NCBI RefSeq assembly: GCF_010365055.1
Contig: NZ_JAAFHA010000001.1
Location: 1-64,000 of the forward strand
Reading direction: 5' to 3'
From: Rhodoferax sp.
GTDB lineage: Bacteria; Pseudomonadota; Gammaproteobacteria; Burkholderiales; Burkholderiaceae_C
DNA: 64,000 nucleotides
Both the position numbers and the translations under genes were made by a program. Numbering within the stretch: position 1 is the first letter of the stretch; each line of letters begins with the position of its first letter. The notes below the pieces were generated by a model. The model saw only the letters and a list, made by a program, of their open reading frames with translations. It had not been told where the DNA came from and searched no databases. Of the stretch, positions 37,936-46,092 are shown piece by piece.

Positions 37936-39399
37936 ATGCAAAAAATAGACTTCCGAACCCGCCACGCCTTGTTCGGCCTGGATGCCACCCGCCGAATTGA
38001 GCAGACGGCTCAGGCCGCCCTGCCCGCTCACACCCTGATGCAGCGCGCCGGGCTGGCCGTGGCGCAACTGGCGCTCGCCATTGCGCCGAACGCCCAGCGC
38101 ATCTGGATCGCTTGCGGCCCCGGCAACAACGGCGGCGACGGGCTGGAAGCGGCCCTGCACTTGCAGCGCTGGGGCAAGCAGCCGGTGCTCACCTGGCTCG
38201 GCAGCCCCGAGCAGGCGCCACCGGACGCTGCGGCGTCTTACCAGCGCGCGGTGGCGGCCGGCGTCACGTTCTCGCAGACGCCGCCCAGCGAGTTTGATCT
38301 GTGCATCGATGCCTTGCTGAGCATCGGCAGCCAGCTGCGGGAACCTGATGGCCGCATGGCCGCATGGATCCAAATGATCAACGCCAGCCAGCAAGCGGTG
38401 CTGGCGGTGGACGTGCCCACCGGCCTGCACGCCGACACCGGCGCCGTGACGAAGCTGAGCGTCCAAGCCACCCACACCTTGAGCCTGCTCACGCTCAAAC
38501 CTGGCCTGTTCACCGCGCATGGGCGCGACGCCGCTGGCAGCGTCTGGCTGGCCGACCTCGACGTGAACCAACTCAACGCCCTGGCGCAACAACCGGTTGC
38601 GCCCACGGCCTGGCTGGCAGGCGCGCCACCCACAGCCATGCGCCTGCATGCCTCGCACAAAGGAAGCTACGGCGATGTCGCTGTGATTGGCGGCGCAGCG
38701 GGCATGACAGGTGCGGCCCTGCTGGCGGCCTCAAGCGCGCTGCACGCGGGCGCCGGCCGGGTTTTTGTCGGCTTGCTCGACGGCGGCACGCTGAGCGTGG
38801 ACACCAGCCAACCCGAGCTGATGTTCCGACCGGTCGATGCACTTGACCTGTGCGCAATGACGGTGGTCTGCGGCTGTGGTGGCGGCGACGCTGTGCGCGC
38901 CCAACTTCCCAAGGTTTTATCGAGCACAGCCCCCGTCGTTATCGATGCAGATGCTTTAAATACAATAGCTATTGACACCCAGCTACAGGCCTTGCTAGCC
39001 GAGCGCAGCCTGCGCAACGCCGCCACGGTGTTAACGCCGCACCCACTGGAAGCCGCACGCCTGCTGGGCAGCAGCGCCGCACGGGTACAGGCTGATCGCC
39101 TCGCCGCTTGCGGGCAACTGGCCGAGCGCTTTGCCTGCACCGTGGTACTCAAAGGCTCGGGCACCGTGATTGCCGCGCCCGGTCAGACGCCTGTCATCAA
39201 CCCCACCGGCAACGCCCGTCTGGCCACCGCCGGCACGGGCGATGTATTGGCGGGTCTGATTGGCGCGCGCCTGGCCGCTGGCCTGGATGTTTTCGATGCC
39301 GCCTGCCAGGCGGTCTACCAGCATGGTCTGGCAGCCGATCAGTGGCCAGGCGCGCAGCCCCTGACGGCTGGCGCTTTGTCGCAGTTACTATTCAAATAG
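37936..39399 (+). CDS. nnr: Bifunctional NAD(P)H-hydrate epimerase / ADP-dependent dehydratase
   Basis: Repairs hydrated NADH and NADPH. It has 487 residues: the YjeF-N epimerase domain (about 1-220) with LMQRAGLAVAQLAL and GPGNNGGDGLEAA, and the ribokinase-like dehydratase domain (about 235-487) with GSYGDVAVIGGAAGMTGAALL, VIDADALN and NPTGNARLATAGTGDVLAG. The last residues and stop (TTA CTA TTC AAA TAG) come from a dispersed repeat. A short internal segment after IDADALN may be a degenerate copy of the same repeat. Confidence 0.95.
   Translation: MQKIDFRTRHALFGLDATRRIEQTAQAALPAHTLMQRAGLAVAQLALAIAPNAQRIWIACGPGNNGGDGLEAALHLQRWGKQPVLTWLGSPEQAPPDAAASYQRAVAAGVTFSQTPPSEFDLCIDALLSIGSQLREPDGRMAAWIQMINASQQAVLAVDVPTGLHADTGAVTKLSVQATHTLSLLTLKPGLFTAHGRDAAGSVWLADLDVNQLNALAQQPVAPTAWLAGAPPTAMRLHASHKGSYGDVAVIGGAAGMTGAALLAASSALHAGAGRVFVGLLDGGTLSVDTSQPELMFRPVDALDLCAMTVVCGCGGGDAVRAQLPKVLSSTAPVVIDADALNTIAIDTQLQALLAERSLRNAATVLTPHPLEAARLLGSSAARVQADRLAACGQLAERFACTVVLKGSGTVIAAPGQTPVINPTGNARLATAGTGDVLAGLIGARLAAGLDVFDAACQAVYQHGLAADQWPGAQPLTAGALSQLLFK
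38953..38991 (+). repeat. Possible degenerate dispersed repeat inside nnr
   Basis: AAATACAATAGCT and CAGCTACAGGCC resemble the two conserved ends of the 49-nt repeat, but the spacing is 10 nt shorter. It encodes residues after the conserved IDADALN. Tentative. Confidence 0.3.
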
Positions 39400-39435
39400 T
39401 AGCTACAAGTGCAAGCAACACAAGGGCTAGAGGCC
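39387..39435 (+). repeat. 49-nt dispersed repeat copy at the nnr 3' end
   Basis: Starts ACTATTCAAATAGTAGCTAC and ends AAGGGCTAGAGGCC. It supplies the nnr stop codon TAG in the same reading phase as the amidase and kinase copies. Confidence 0.9.
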
Positions 39436-40118
39436 TATTTTATATAACAAATAGTCCGAATGATCTCGATCAATATTCAGCAAAGGTGTTGACTCAGTGC
39501 GAATGCCGCTCCGAATCTGGTGCGAACACGCCCAGTCGAACTTGGCAAATGCGCTATTCTTGCGCTGTCCGAAATCGTTGAAGCCGCATCAACCCCGATG
39601 GAACAAAGCCATCGCCAAGCGAACCTGTATGAACTTGAATCTCTTTCAACCGCGCTCGCTCGTTGGCATCGGCCAACGTGGAGCAACGCACGGCTTGACG
39701 CAATCCCATACTGCAGAGTCTGGTGGCGTTGGCGCCCCGTGTGGCCTCGATGTCGCGCAAGAACTCGCGCCAAGTGAGTTGCGCATAGGCCATGACGCGT
39801 GCAAAACTGGTCCGGGGCACAAACGCCATCAACTGGGTAAAAAGCGTCTTGCCAAGATTCATGAGCAATCCCAAAAATTGTCAATTAGTTTCGACTTGGT
39901 AGATGGCTGATGGTTTTAGCTGGACGGAGTAAGGCGGCTATGACTTCATCTGGCTGCACCCACTGCAACCCGCCAGTAGGAACAAGTCATGCTGACAGCT
40001 ACATTCCCCCTGTGTACGAGCCTTGCTGCGGCCTTTTGCCATCCCTTCGACCGCATTCAGAACATGGCTTGGATGCCTGCCTCGTCGCCGGCGAACGACC
40101 TGAATTGGGGCGCTCAAT
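39436..40118. other. Gene-poor interval with an IS4 remnant
   Basis: About 680 bp between nnr's repeat and the signalling operon contains no intact gene. The only recognisable content is the transposase fragment at 39655-39862. ORFs on either strand in the rest show no family likeness. The operon promoter probably lies in 39863-40118, but I see no convincing -35/-10 pair. Confidence 0.6.
39655..39862 (-). pseudogene. IS4-family transposase N-terminal remnant
   Basis: Begins MNLGKTLFTQLMAFVPRTSF, then AYAQLTWREFLRDIEATRG and RQAVRCSTLADANE, typical of the DUF4372-type N-terminus of IS4-like transposases. Full-length relatives have a segment between SFARV and MAYAQLT that is missing here, and after STLADANE the frame continues into unrelated residues. 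It is an internally deleted and truncated fossil with no catalytic DDE core. No terminal inverted repeats were recognised. Confidence 0.7.
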
Positions 40119-43100
40119 ATGAAAAGCTTGACCCTGTTTTTGAAGACCCCTACGAGGGTGGTCATCGCGGTCGGTTTGATCATACTGGTGGTGGAACTTT
40201 TGATCATGCTGCTGATCTCAGCCGTCACAGAGGGATCGTCTCTGAACGCATGGCATTTCGTCGATCCCATCCTGCTCACCGCGCTCGTTTCCCCCGCCCT
40301 CTATATCCTGATCTTCAGGCCGATGCGCAACCAGCAAGTCGAACTCGAACGGCAACTCGTCGAGTGGCGCCGCAATGAGCAACTGACTGCATTAATTGGA
40401 GCCATCCCTGATTCAGTTTTCCTAAAGGATGGCGAAGGGCGCTGGCTGGTAACGAATGAACCCGCCAAACAGCTTTTCCACTTGCACGACATTCCCTGGC
40501 AGGGTAAAAGCGACATGGAATTGGCGGATCTGCATCCGGCATTGCGCGCCGTGCACGAGGGATGCCTGGCGAGCGATGAGAAGGCCTGGCAGGCAGGCAA
40601 GCTGCTGGTAGGCGAAGAAATCGTGGCAGGGGAAGATGGTCGACGCGCGATCATAGAGATGCGCAAGGTACCGCTGTTCGGCAACGAGGGGCAGCGCAAG
40701 GGATTGGCAATCATCGGGCGCGACATCACCGCGCGCAAGCAGGCAGAGCAGACGCTCAGAGTAAGCGAAGAGCGCTTCAAAACCATGTTTGTGCAGGCGC
40801 CTTTGGGCATTGCCTTGATCGATTCGCTTGCAGGACATATCTACGAAGTCAATCCGCGCTTCGCTGAGATTGCCGGAAGGTCAATGGAAGAGTTGGCGGA
40901 TATTGATTGGTTACAAATCACACACCCCGATGATGTGCAGGCAGACCTGGAAAATATGGCTCTGTTGAATGCCGGAAAGATAAACCGATTCCAGATGGAA
41001 AAACGCTATCTTCACCCGGATGCCACGGTCGTTTGGATCAACATGACGATTGCAGCCTTGAAAGTCGGCGATAAGGCTCGCCCACACCATCTCTGCATGA
41101 TTCAAGACATCACCGAGCGCAAGCAGACCGAAGCCTTGCTCAAAGAGCAACAAACGCAGATCAAACTCGCCGCTCAGGTATTCGCGCAGGGCCGCGAAGG
41201 CATCACGATTTCCGATGCGCGGGGCAATATCGTCTTGGCAAACAAGTCCTTTGCCGCAATCAGCGGCTACACCGAGGCTGAGCTGCTCGGCAAGAACTCG
41301 CGCACCTTGTCTTCCACACGGCACAGCCCGGGGTTCTACCGTGCCATGTGGGATAGCATCAACACCAAAGACTACTGGGCCGGCGAAATATGGGATCGCC
41401 GCAAAGATGGCACTGAATACCCCGCGTGGCTGGCGATCTCCACCATGCGCGACGAGCAAGGGCAGATCACGCATTACCTCGGCAGCTTCAGTGACCTGAG
41501 CGATGCCAAGGTCGCAGAAAACCGCATCCAGTGGCTGTCTTATTTCGACGCCCTCACCGGCCTGCCCAACCGCGTTCTGCTGAAGGACCGTACCACGCAC
41601 TCCATCAATGTGGTGCAGCGCGCCAGCGCGCCCCTGACCATGATGTTGGTGGGTATTGACCACTTCAAGAGAGTCACCGACACCCTGGGACACCACATCG
41701 GCGACGAGCTGCTGGTGGAAGTAGCCAAACGGCTCGGTAACTCGGTACGCGCCCAGGACACCGTGGCCCGCTTGGGTGGAAATGAGTTTGTTCTGGTGCT
41801 ACCGGACACGCCAGCGGCAGGCGCCGCACACCTAGCCACCGAACTGCTGTGGACAATGGCCCAGCCCTACCAACTGGGAGGCCACGAGCTAACCCTGACC
41901 GCCTCCATCGGCATCGCCAGGTACCCCGACAACGGAAGCGACTTCGACGCGCTGCTCAAGGCCGTGGAACTTGCCCTGCACCGCGCCCAAGCCAATGGGC
42001 GCGACACCTTTGAGTTCTACAGCGACGACATGTACCAGCAGCTGCTCGCCCGCGATCACATGACCAAGGCCTTGCGCCATGCCGCCGCGCTCGACCAACT
42101 GCAACTGCTCTATCAGCCACTGGTAGACCTGCAGACCGGACAGATCAGCGGCCTGGAGGCGCTGCTGCGCTGGCACCACCCCGAGTTGGGTTCGGTCTCG
42201 CCTGTCCAGTTCATTCCACTGGCCGAGGAATCGGGCTTGATCAAGGGCATTGGCGAGTGGGTTTTACGGCGCGCCTGTAGCGACATTCGCGCTTGGCTGG
42301 ACAAGGGCATCAAGGTCCCGCCCGTAGCGGTCAACGTCTCGCCCCTGCAGTTTCGTGATCCCGATTTGATTGCCCAGGTGAAAAGTGCCATGTCCGAGTC
42401 GCAGGTCGATCCCCTGCTTATTTACCTCGAAGTGACCGAGGGTGCGCTGATGGATGATGTTCCTCGCAGCGAGGCCACGCTCAGGGAATTCAAGAGCTTG
42501 GGCGTGAAACTCTCGCTGGACGATTTTGGCACGGGTTACTCATCACTGAGCTACCTCAAGCGCTTCCCCTTTGACAAGGTCAAGATCGACCAGTCTTTTG
42601 TGCGCGACATCACCACCAACCAAAGCGACGCAGTGATCGCGAAGGTGATCATCTCCATGGCCCATGGTCTGGGCTTGAAGGTCATTGCCGAGGGCGTGGA
42701 AACCGAAGCCCAGTGCGAGATGCTGCGCACCCATGTCTGTGACGAAATTCAGGGTTATTTCTTCTCCAAGCCGATTTCCACCCAGGCTATCGAAGAGCTT
42801 TTCGCTGAAGGCCGACAATTACCGCCCCATCTGCTGCGCCTGCAAAAGCCGCAACGCACACTGCTGCTGGTGGACGACGAGCCCAACATCCTGGCCTCGC
42901 TCAAGCGCCTGTTCAGGCGCGATGGCCATGTCATTCTGACCGCCAACAGTGGCGCGCAGGGGCTGGAGTTGTTGTCCAAACAAAAGGTTGATCTGATCAT
43001 CTCGGACCAGCGCATGCCGGGCATGACCGGGGTGGAGTTCTTGCGCGCCGCCAAAGCGCTGTACCCTGACACGATTCGCATCGTGCTGTCAGGCTACACC

Positions 43101-43655
43101 GAGTTGCAGTCGGTGACGGATGCCATCAATGAAGGCGCCGTCTACCGCTTTTTGACCAAGCCGTGGGAGGATGAGCCGCTGCGCGAGCACATCAACAAGG
43201 CCTTTGAATACAAGGAGTTGCTGGAGGAAAACCGCCAGCTCGACATCAAGATTCGCACCACCAACCAGGAGTTGATTGCTGCCAATCGGCAACTCGGCGA
43301 CATCCTGCAAAACAAGCGCCACCAGATTGAACGCGACGAAACCAGCCTGGCGATTGCGCGTGAGGCCTTGCAGCACATGCCGCTGCCAGTGATTGGGGTG
43401 GACGACGAAGGCTTGATTGCATTTGTAAATGTTGCCGCCGAGCACCGGTTCGCAGACGCTGGCGCGTTGCTCGGCGTTGAACTTGCGCAAGCACTACCCA
43501 CCGTTGATGCAGCCATCGCCGCTACCGCTGAAGGCATGCCCTGCGAGCTGCTGATTGACGACACCCGCTACCTGGTCAAGTGGAACCCCATGGGCCTCCG
43601 CTCGCGCTCCAGGGGCAAAATAGTCACCTTGATTCATACCGGGCCTGTTGCATGA
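40119..43655 (+). CDS. PAS-GGDEF(degenerate)-EAL-REC sensory protein
   Basis: A 1178-residue hub protein. Two TM helices (about 12-37 and 47-67), three PAS domains (about 85-205, 215-335, 345-465), GGDEF (about 470-640), EAL (about 650-890), a receiver (about 912-1025), a coiled coil and a C-terminal PAS-like segment (about 1085-1178). The cyclase motif is RLGGNEF, with Asn for the metal-binding acid, so cyclase activity is doubtful. The I-site RAQD is kept. EAL residues look intact (LEALLRW, DDFGTGYSS, KVKIDQSF, EGVETEA). The REC phospho-Asp is in IISDQRMPG, followed by TKPWE. Its stop overlaps the next small ORF (ATGA). A C-terminal REC on a GGDEF-EAL protein is unusual. Confidence 0.93.
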   Translation: MKSLTLFLKTPTRVVIAVGLIILVVELLIMLLISAVTEGSSLNAWHFVDPILLTALVSPALYILIFRPMRNQQVELERQLVEWRRNEQLTALIGAIPDSVFLKDGEGRWLVTNEPAKQLFHLHDIPWQGKSDMELADLHPALRAVHEGCLASDEKAWQAGKLLVGEEIVAGEDGRRAIIEMRKVPLFGNEGQRKGLAIIGRDITARKQAEQTLRVSEERFKTMFVQAPLGIALIDSLAGHIYEVNPRFAEIAGRSMEELADIDWLQITHPDDVQADLENMALLNAGKINRFQMEKRYLHPDATVVWINMTIAALKVGDKARPHHLCMIQDITERKQTEALLKEQQTQIKLAAQVFAQGREGITISDARGNIVLANKSFAAISGYTEAELLGKNSRTLSSTRHSPGFYRAMWDSINTKDYWAGEIWDRRKDGTEYPAWLAISTMRDEQGQITHYLGSFSDLSDAKVAENRIQWLSYFDALTGLPNRVLLKDRTTHSINVVQRASAPLTMMLVGIDHFKRVTDTLGHHIGDELLVEVAKRLGNSVRAQDTVARLGGNEFVLVLPDTPAAGAAHLATELLWTMAQPYQLGGHELTLTASIGIARYPDNGSDFDALLKAVELALHRAQANGRDTFEFYSDDMYQQLLARDHMTKALRHAAALDQLQLLYQPLVDLQTGQISGLEALLRWHHPELGSVSPVQFIPLAEESGLIKGIGEWVLRRACSDIRAWLDKGIKVPPVAVNVSPLQFRDPDLIAQVKSAMSESQVDPLLIYLEVTEGALMDDVPRSEATLREFKSLGVKLSLDDFGTGYSSLSYLKRFPFDKVKIDQSFVRDITTNQSDAVIAKVIISMAHGLGLKVIAEGVETEAQCEMLRTHVCDEIQGYFFSKPISTQAIEELFAEGRQLPPHLLRLQKPQRTLLLVDDEPNILASLKRLFRRDGHVILTANSGAQGLELLSKQKVDLIISDQRMPGMTGVEFLRAAKALYPDTIRIVLSGYTELQSVTDAINEGAVYRFLTKPWEDEPLREHINKAFEYKELLEENRQLDIKIRTTNQELIAANRQLGDILQNKRHQIERDETSLAIAREALQHMPLPVIGVDDEGLIAFVNVAAEHRFADAGALLGVELAQALPTVDAAIAATAEGMPCELLIDDTRYLVKWNPMGLRSRSRGKIVTLIHTGPVA

Positions 43656-43771
43656 GCGATTTGCAGCGACAAGACCGGTTGAAACGATTATTTCGGCTGG
43701 CTGGCAACAACGCAGAGGGGCGCTACCTGCTTGCGCTCATGGCGCGCTACCGGGGGGTTGCCTTGCCATGA
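43652..43771 (+). CDS. 39-residue translationally coupled small protein
   Basis: A small ORF starting MSDLQRQDRLKRLFRLAGNN and ending YRGVALP. Its ATG overlaps the stop of the 1178-residue protein (ATGA at 43652), and its own stop overlaps the ATG of the HDOD gene (ATGA at 43768). Two back-to-back 4-bp overlaps in a co-directional operon argue for translation. The peptide is basic and amphipathic at the N-terminus, with no TM helix or signal. I do not recognise the family. It may be a small regulator or merely serve coupling. Confidence 0.6.
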   Translation: MSDLQRQDRLKRLFRLAGNNAEGRYLLALMARYRGVALP

Positions 43772-44610
43772 ACCACATCGTGATGGACGACGTGCTGGGA
43801 AGAATCCACAACCTGCCATCGCTGCCGGTGGTGGTGATGGAGTTGTTGGCGAGCATGGGCCAGGACGACGCCAACATTGAGGCGCTGGCGGAAAAGATCG
43901 CAATGGATCAGGCGTTGACTGCCAAAATATTGCGCCTTGCGAATTCATCCTTTTATGGCATGACGCGCCAGGTCACCACCATCCAGGAGGCCATTGCCAT
44001 GCTGGGTTTCAGAACGGTACGCAGCCTGGCCACCACCTCCGCCCTGATTGGCAACTTCTCCGCCAACCCGGGCAACAGCTTCAATTTCGCCCCGTTCTGG
44101 CGTCACGCCATTGCGGTTGCCGTGTGCGCCCGGGAACTGGCTCCCCATCTCAATCTCAACCCGGACCAGGCCTACACCGCAGGCCTGCTGCACGACATTG
44201 GACGCTTGGTGTTGGTAACGCAGTTTCAACCGCAGTACCAGGCCACCATGAGGTACCGGGCTGAGCATGATTGCCATCTGCTGGATGCCGAACACGCCGT
44301 ACTGGGCCTTGACCACGCGCAGGTGGGCCACGCGCTGACGCAACACTGGAAATTCCCGCTGACCATGCAACAAGCGCTGGCCGAGCACCATGCGCCCAGC
44401 AGCCTTGGCATGCAAGCCCTCTCGCTGGTGGTGATGGCCGCTGACGCCATTGCCCATGCGCTGGACTTGTCGATGGACGCCGACGATCTGGTTGCACCTG
44501 TGCCGCTGGGTCTGTGGGAACAATTGGGTCTGGATGAAGCGACCCTGCTGCAGGTGTTTGCAAGCGTCGAGCAACAATTCAACGCCACCAGTCTGCTTTT
44601 AAACGGCTGA
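43768..44610 (+). CDS. HDOD domain signalling protein
   Basis: A 280-residue HDOD protein, the same length as the one at 36191. The domain opens GRIHNLPSLPVVVMELLASM, then ALTAKILRLANSSFYGMTRQVTTIQEAIAMLGFRTVRSLA. The HD-like helix is AGLLHDIGRLVLVTQ, which retains an HD pair, followed by LAEHHAPSS. ATG 43768 is chosen because of the ATGA overlap with the small ORF; the tracked start 43648 is out of phase with the coupling pattern. It probably serves as an output or scaffold partner for the operon's REC and kinase proteins. Confidence 0.9.
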   Translation: MNHIVMDDVLGRIHNLPSLPVVVMELLASMGQDDANIEALAEKIAMDQALTAKILRLANSSFYGMTRQVTTIQEAIAMLGFRTVRSLATTSALIGNFSANPGNSFNFAPFWRHAIAVAVCARELAPHLNLNPDQAYTAGLLHDIGRLVLVTQFQPQYQATMRYRAEHDCHLLDAEHAVLGLDHAQVGHALTQHWKFPLTMQQALAEHHAPSSLGMQALSLVVMAADAIAHALDLSMDADDLVAPVPLGLWEQLGLDEATLLQVFASVEQQFNATSLLLNG

Positions 44611-44622
44611 GGACTCAAGCTG

Positions 44623-46092
44623 ATGAATAGTCCAATCCCAGCAAATGCGACGGCAGCAAAAGGCCTTGCCGACGTCGATCAAGCCATTTTTTTTAATGCC
44701 AGTCCGGTCCCGACCTTCGTGATCGACTCGAACCATGTAGTCACCCATTTCAATCACGCCTGCGCCATGACCCTGGGGGTCACCGCGGACCAAGTGGTAG
44801 GACGCAAAGGCATTGGTCGTGTTTTTCATGGGCATGACCGGCCCATGATGGCCGACCTGATCGTCGATGGCGTCATGCAAAAGGCCGTCGACGATCTGTA
44901 CCAGAGTACCTATCGCGGTTCACTGGCAGTCGTCGATGCCTACGAGGCCGAGGCCTTTTTTTCCAGCTTGAGCAGCACCGGGCGATGGTTGTTCTTCACC
45001 GCGGCGCCGATTCGAAACCAGCAGGGCGAACTGGTGGGCGCAATTGAAACCTTGCAAGACATTACCGAGCGAAAAGTGGCGGAAGCCGCGTTGATGAAGG
45101 CGCAGCTCGAAGTCGAACAGATGGTCGAGCAGCGCACCGCGCAGTTGGCGCAGGTTAATCGCACCCTGCGCGATGATGTCAAACGTCGCGAAACTGCAGA
45201 ACGCGGACTGCTGGACCGCAATGACGAACTCAACGCCCTCAATGTCAAGTTGTCAGCCGTCAAGGAACATCTGATTCAATCTGAAAAGCTGGCCTCCATT
45301 GGCCAACTGGCCGCTGGTATTGCGCGTGAAATCAATAACCCGATTGGCTACATTTTTTCCAACTTTGGCACGCTGGAGAACTACCTGACACAACTGTTCG
45401 CCATGCTGGACGCTTATGAAAAAGCAGAAGCTTCATGCCACACACCACAAACCCTGCAAGAGCTTCAGGCCAAGCGCGAAGAAATTGAACTGGCGTTTCT
45501 GAAAGAAGATATTCCGGTATTAATGCAGGAGTCCAAAGAAGGCATCGTGCGGGTGCGAAAAATCGTGCAGGACCTGAAAGATTTTTCGCACGTGGACAGC
45601 AACCCCGATTGGCAATTTTCCGACATGAACCAGGGTATTGACTCAACGCTCAATGTGATCAATAACGAGATCAAGTACAAGGCCGATTTGGTCAAAGACT
45701 ATGCCGACCTGCCCGAGGTGCAATGCATGCCCTCGCAGATCAACCAGGTGGTAATGAATCTGGTGCTTAATGCGGCGCAAGCCATGGGCACTGAGCGCGG
45801 CAAGATCACAGTGCGCACCGGTGTGGCCGATGACAAGGTCTGGCTGGAGGTGATTGATGACGGCAGTGGCATCCAGAAGGATGTTTTGCCGCGCATCTTT
45901 GACCCGTTCTACACCACCAAACCGGTCGGCAAAGGCACCGGCCTGGGGTTATCGTTGTCATATGGCGTTGTGCAAAAACATCATGGCAGCATCGAAGTTC
46001 AAACTGAAATGGGCAAAGGCAGCACCATTCGCGTCACGCTACCACTCAAGCAGCCCGCCACGCCAGCAGCCAATGGAGCCAACGCAACATGA
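44623..46092 (+). CDS. PAS histidine kinase lacking the phosphoacceptor His
   Basis: 489 residues, no TM helix, so cytoplasmic. PAS (about 20-150), a coiled coil (about 150-220), a dimerisation helix pair and HATPase_c (about 350-475). The H-box reads LAAGIAREINNPIGY; the paralogue at 48856 has LAAGVAHEINNPVGF. Arg235 (CGT at 45325-45327) replaces the His (CAT needs one base change). The ATP-binding boxes appear intact: NLVLNAAQA, DDGSGI and GTGLGLSLS. It therefore cannot autophosphorylate at the usual site and may be a scaffold, decoy or regulatory partner. Its stop overlaps the next gene (ATGA). Confidence 0.9.
   Translation: MNSPIPANATAAKGLADVDQAIFFNASPVPTFVIDSNHVVTHFNHACAMTLGVTADQVVGRKGIGRVFHGHDRPMMADLIVDGVMQKAVDDLYQSTYRGSLAVVDAYEAEAFFSSLSSTGRWLFFTAAPIRNQQGELVGAIETLQDITERKVAEAALMKAQLEVEQMVEQRTAQLAQVNRTLRDDVKRRETAERGLLDRNDELNALNVKLSAVKEHLIQSEKLASIGQLAAGIAREINNPIGYIFSNFGTLENYLTQLFAMLDAYEKAEASCHTPQTLQELQAKREEIELAFLKEDIPVLMQESKEGIVRVRKIVQDLKDFSHVDSNPDWQFSDMNQGIDSTLNVINNEIKYKADLVKDYADLPEVQCMPSQINQVVMNLVLNAAQAMGTERGKITVRTGVADDKVWLEVIDDGSGIQKDVLPRIFDPFYTTKPVGKGTGLGLSLSYGVVQKHHGSIEVQTEMGKGSTIRVTLPLKQPATPAANGANAT

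Noticed and set aside
43648-44610. Longer HDOD protein starting at 43648
   Set aside because: The extension overlaps the small coupled ORF in another frame; the ATGA overlap at 43768 is the better start.
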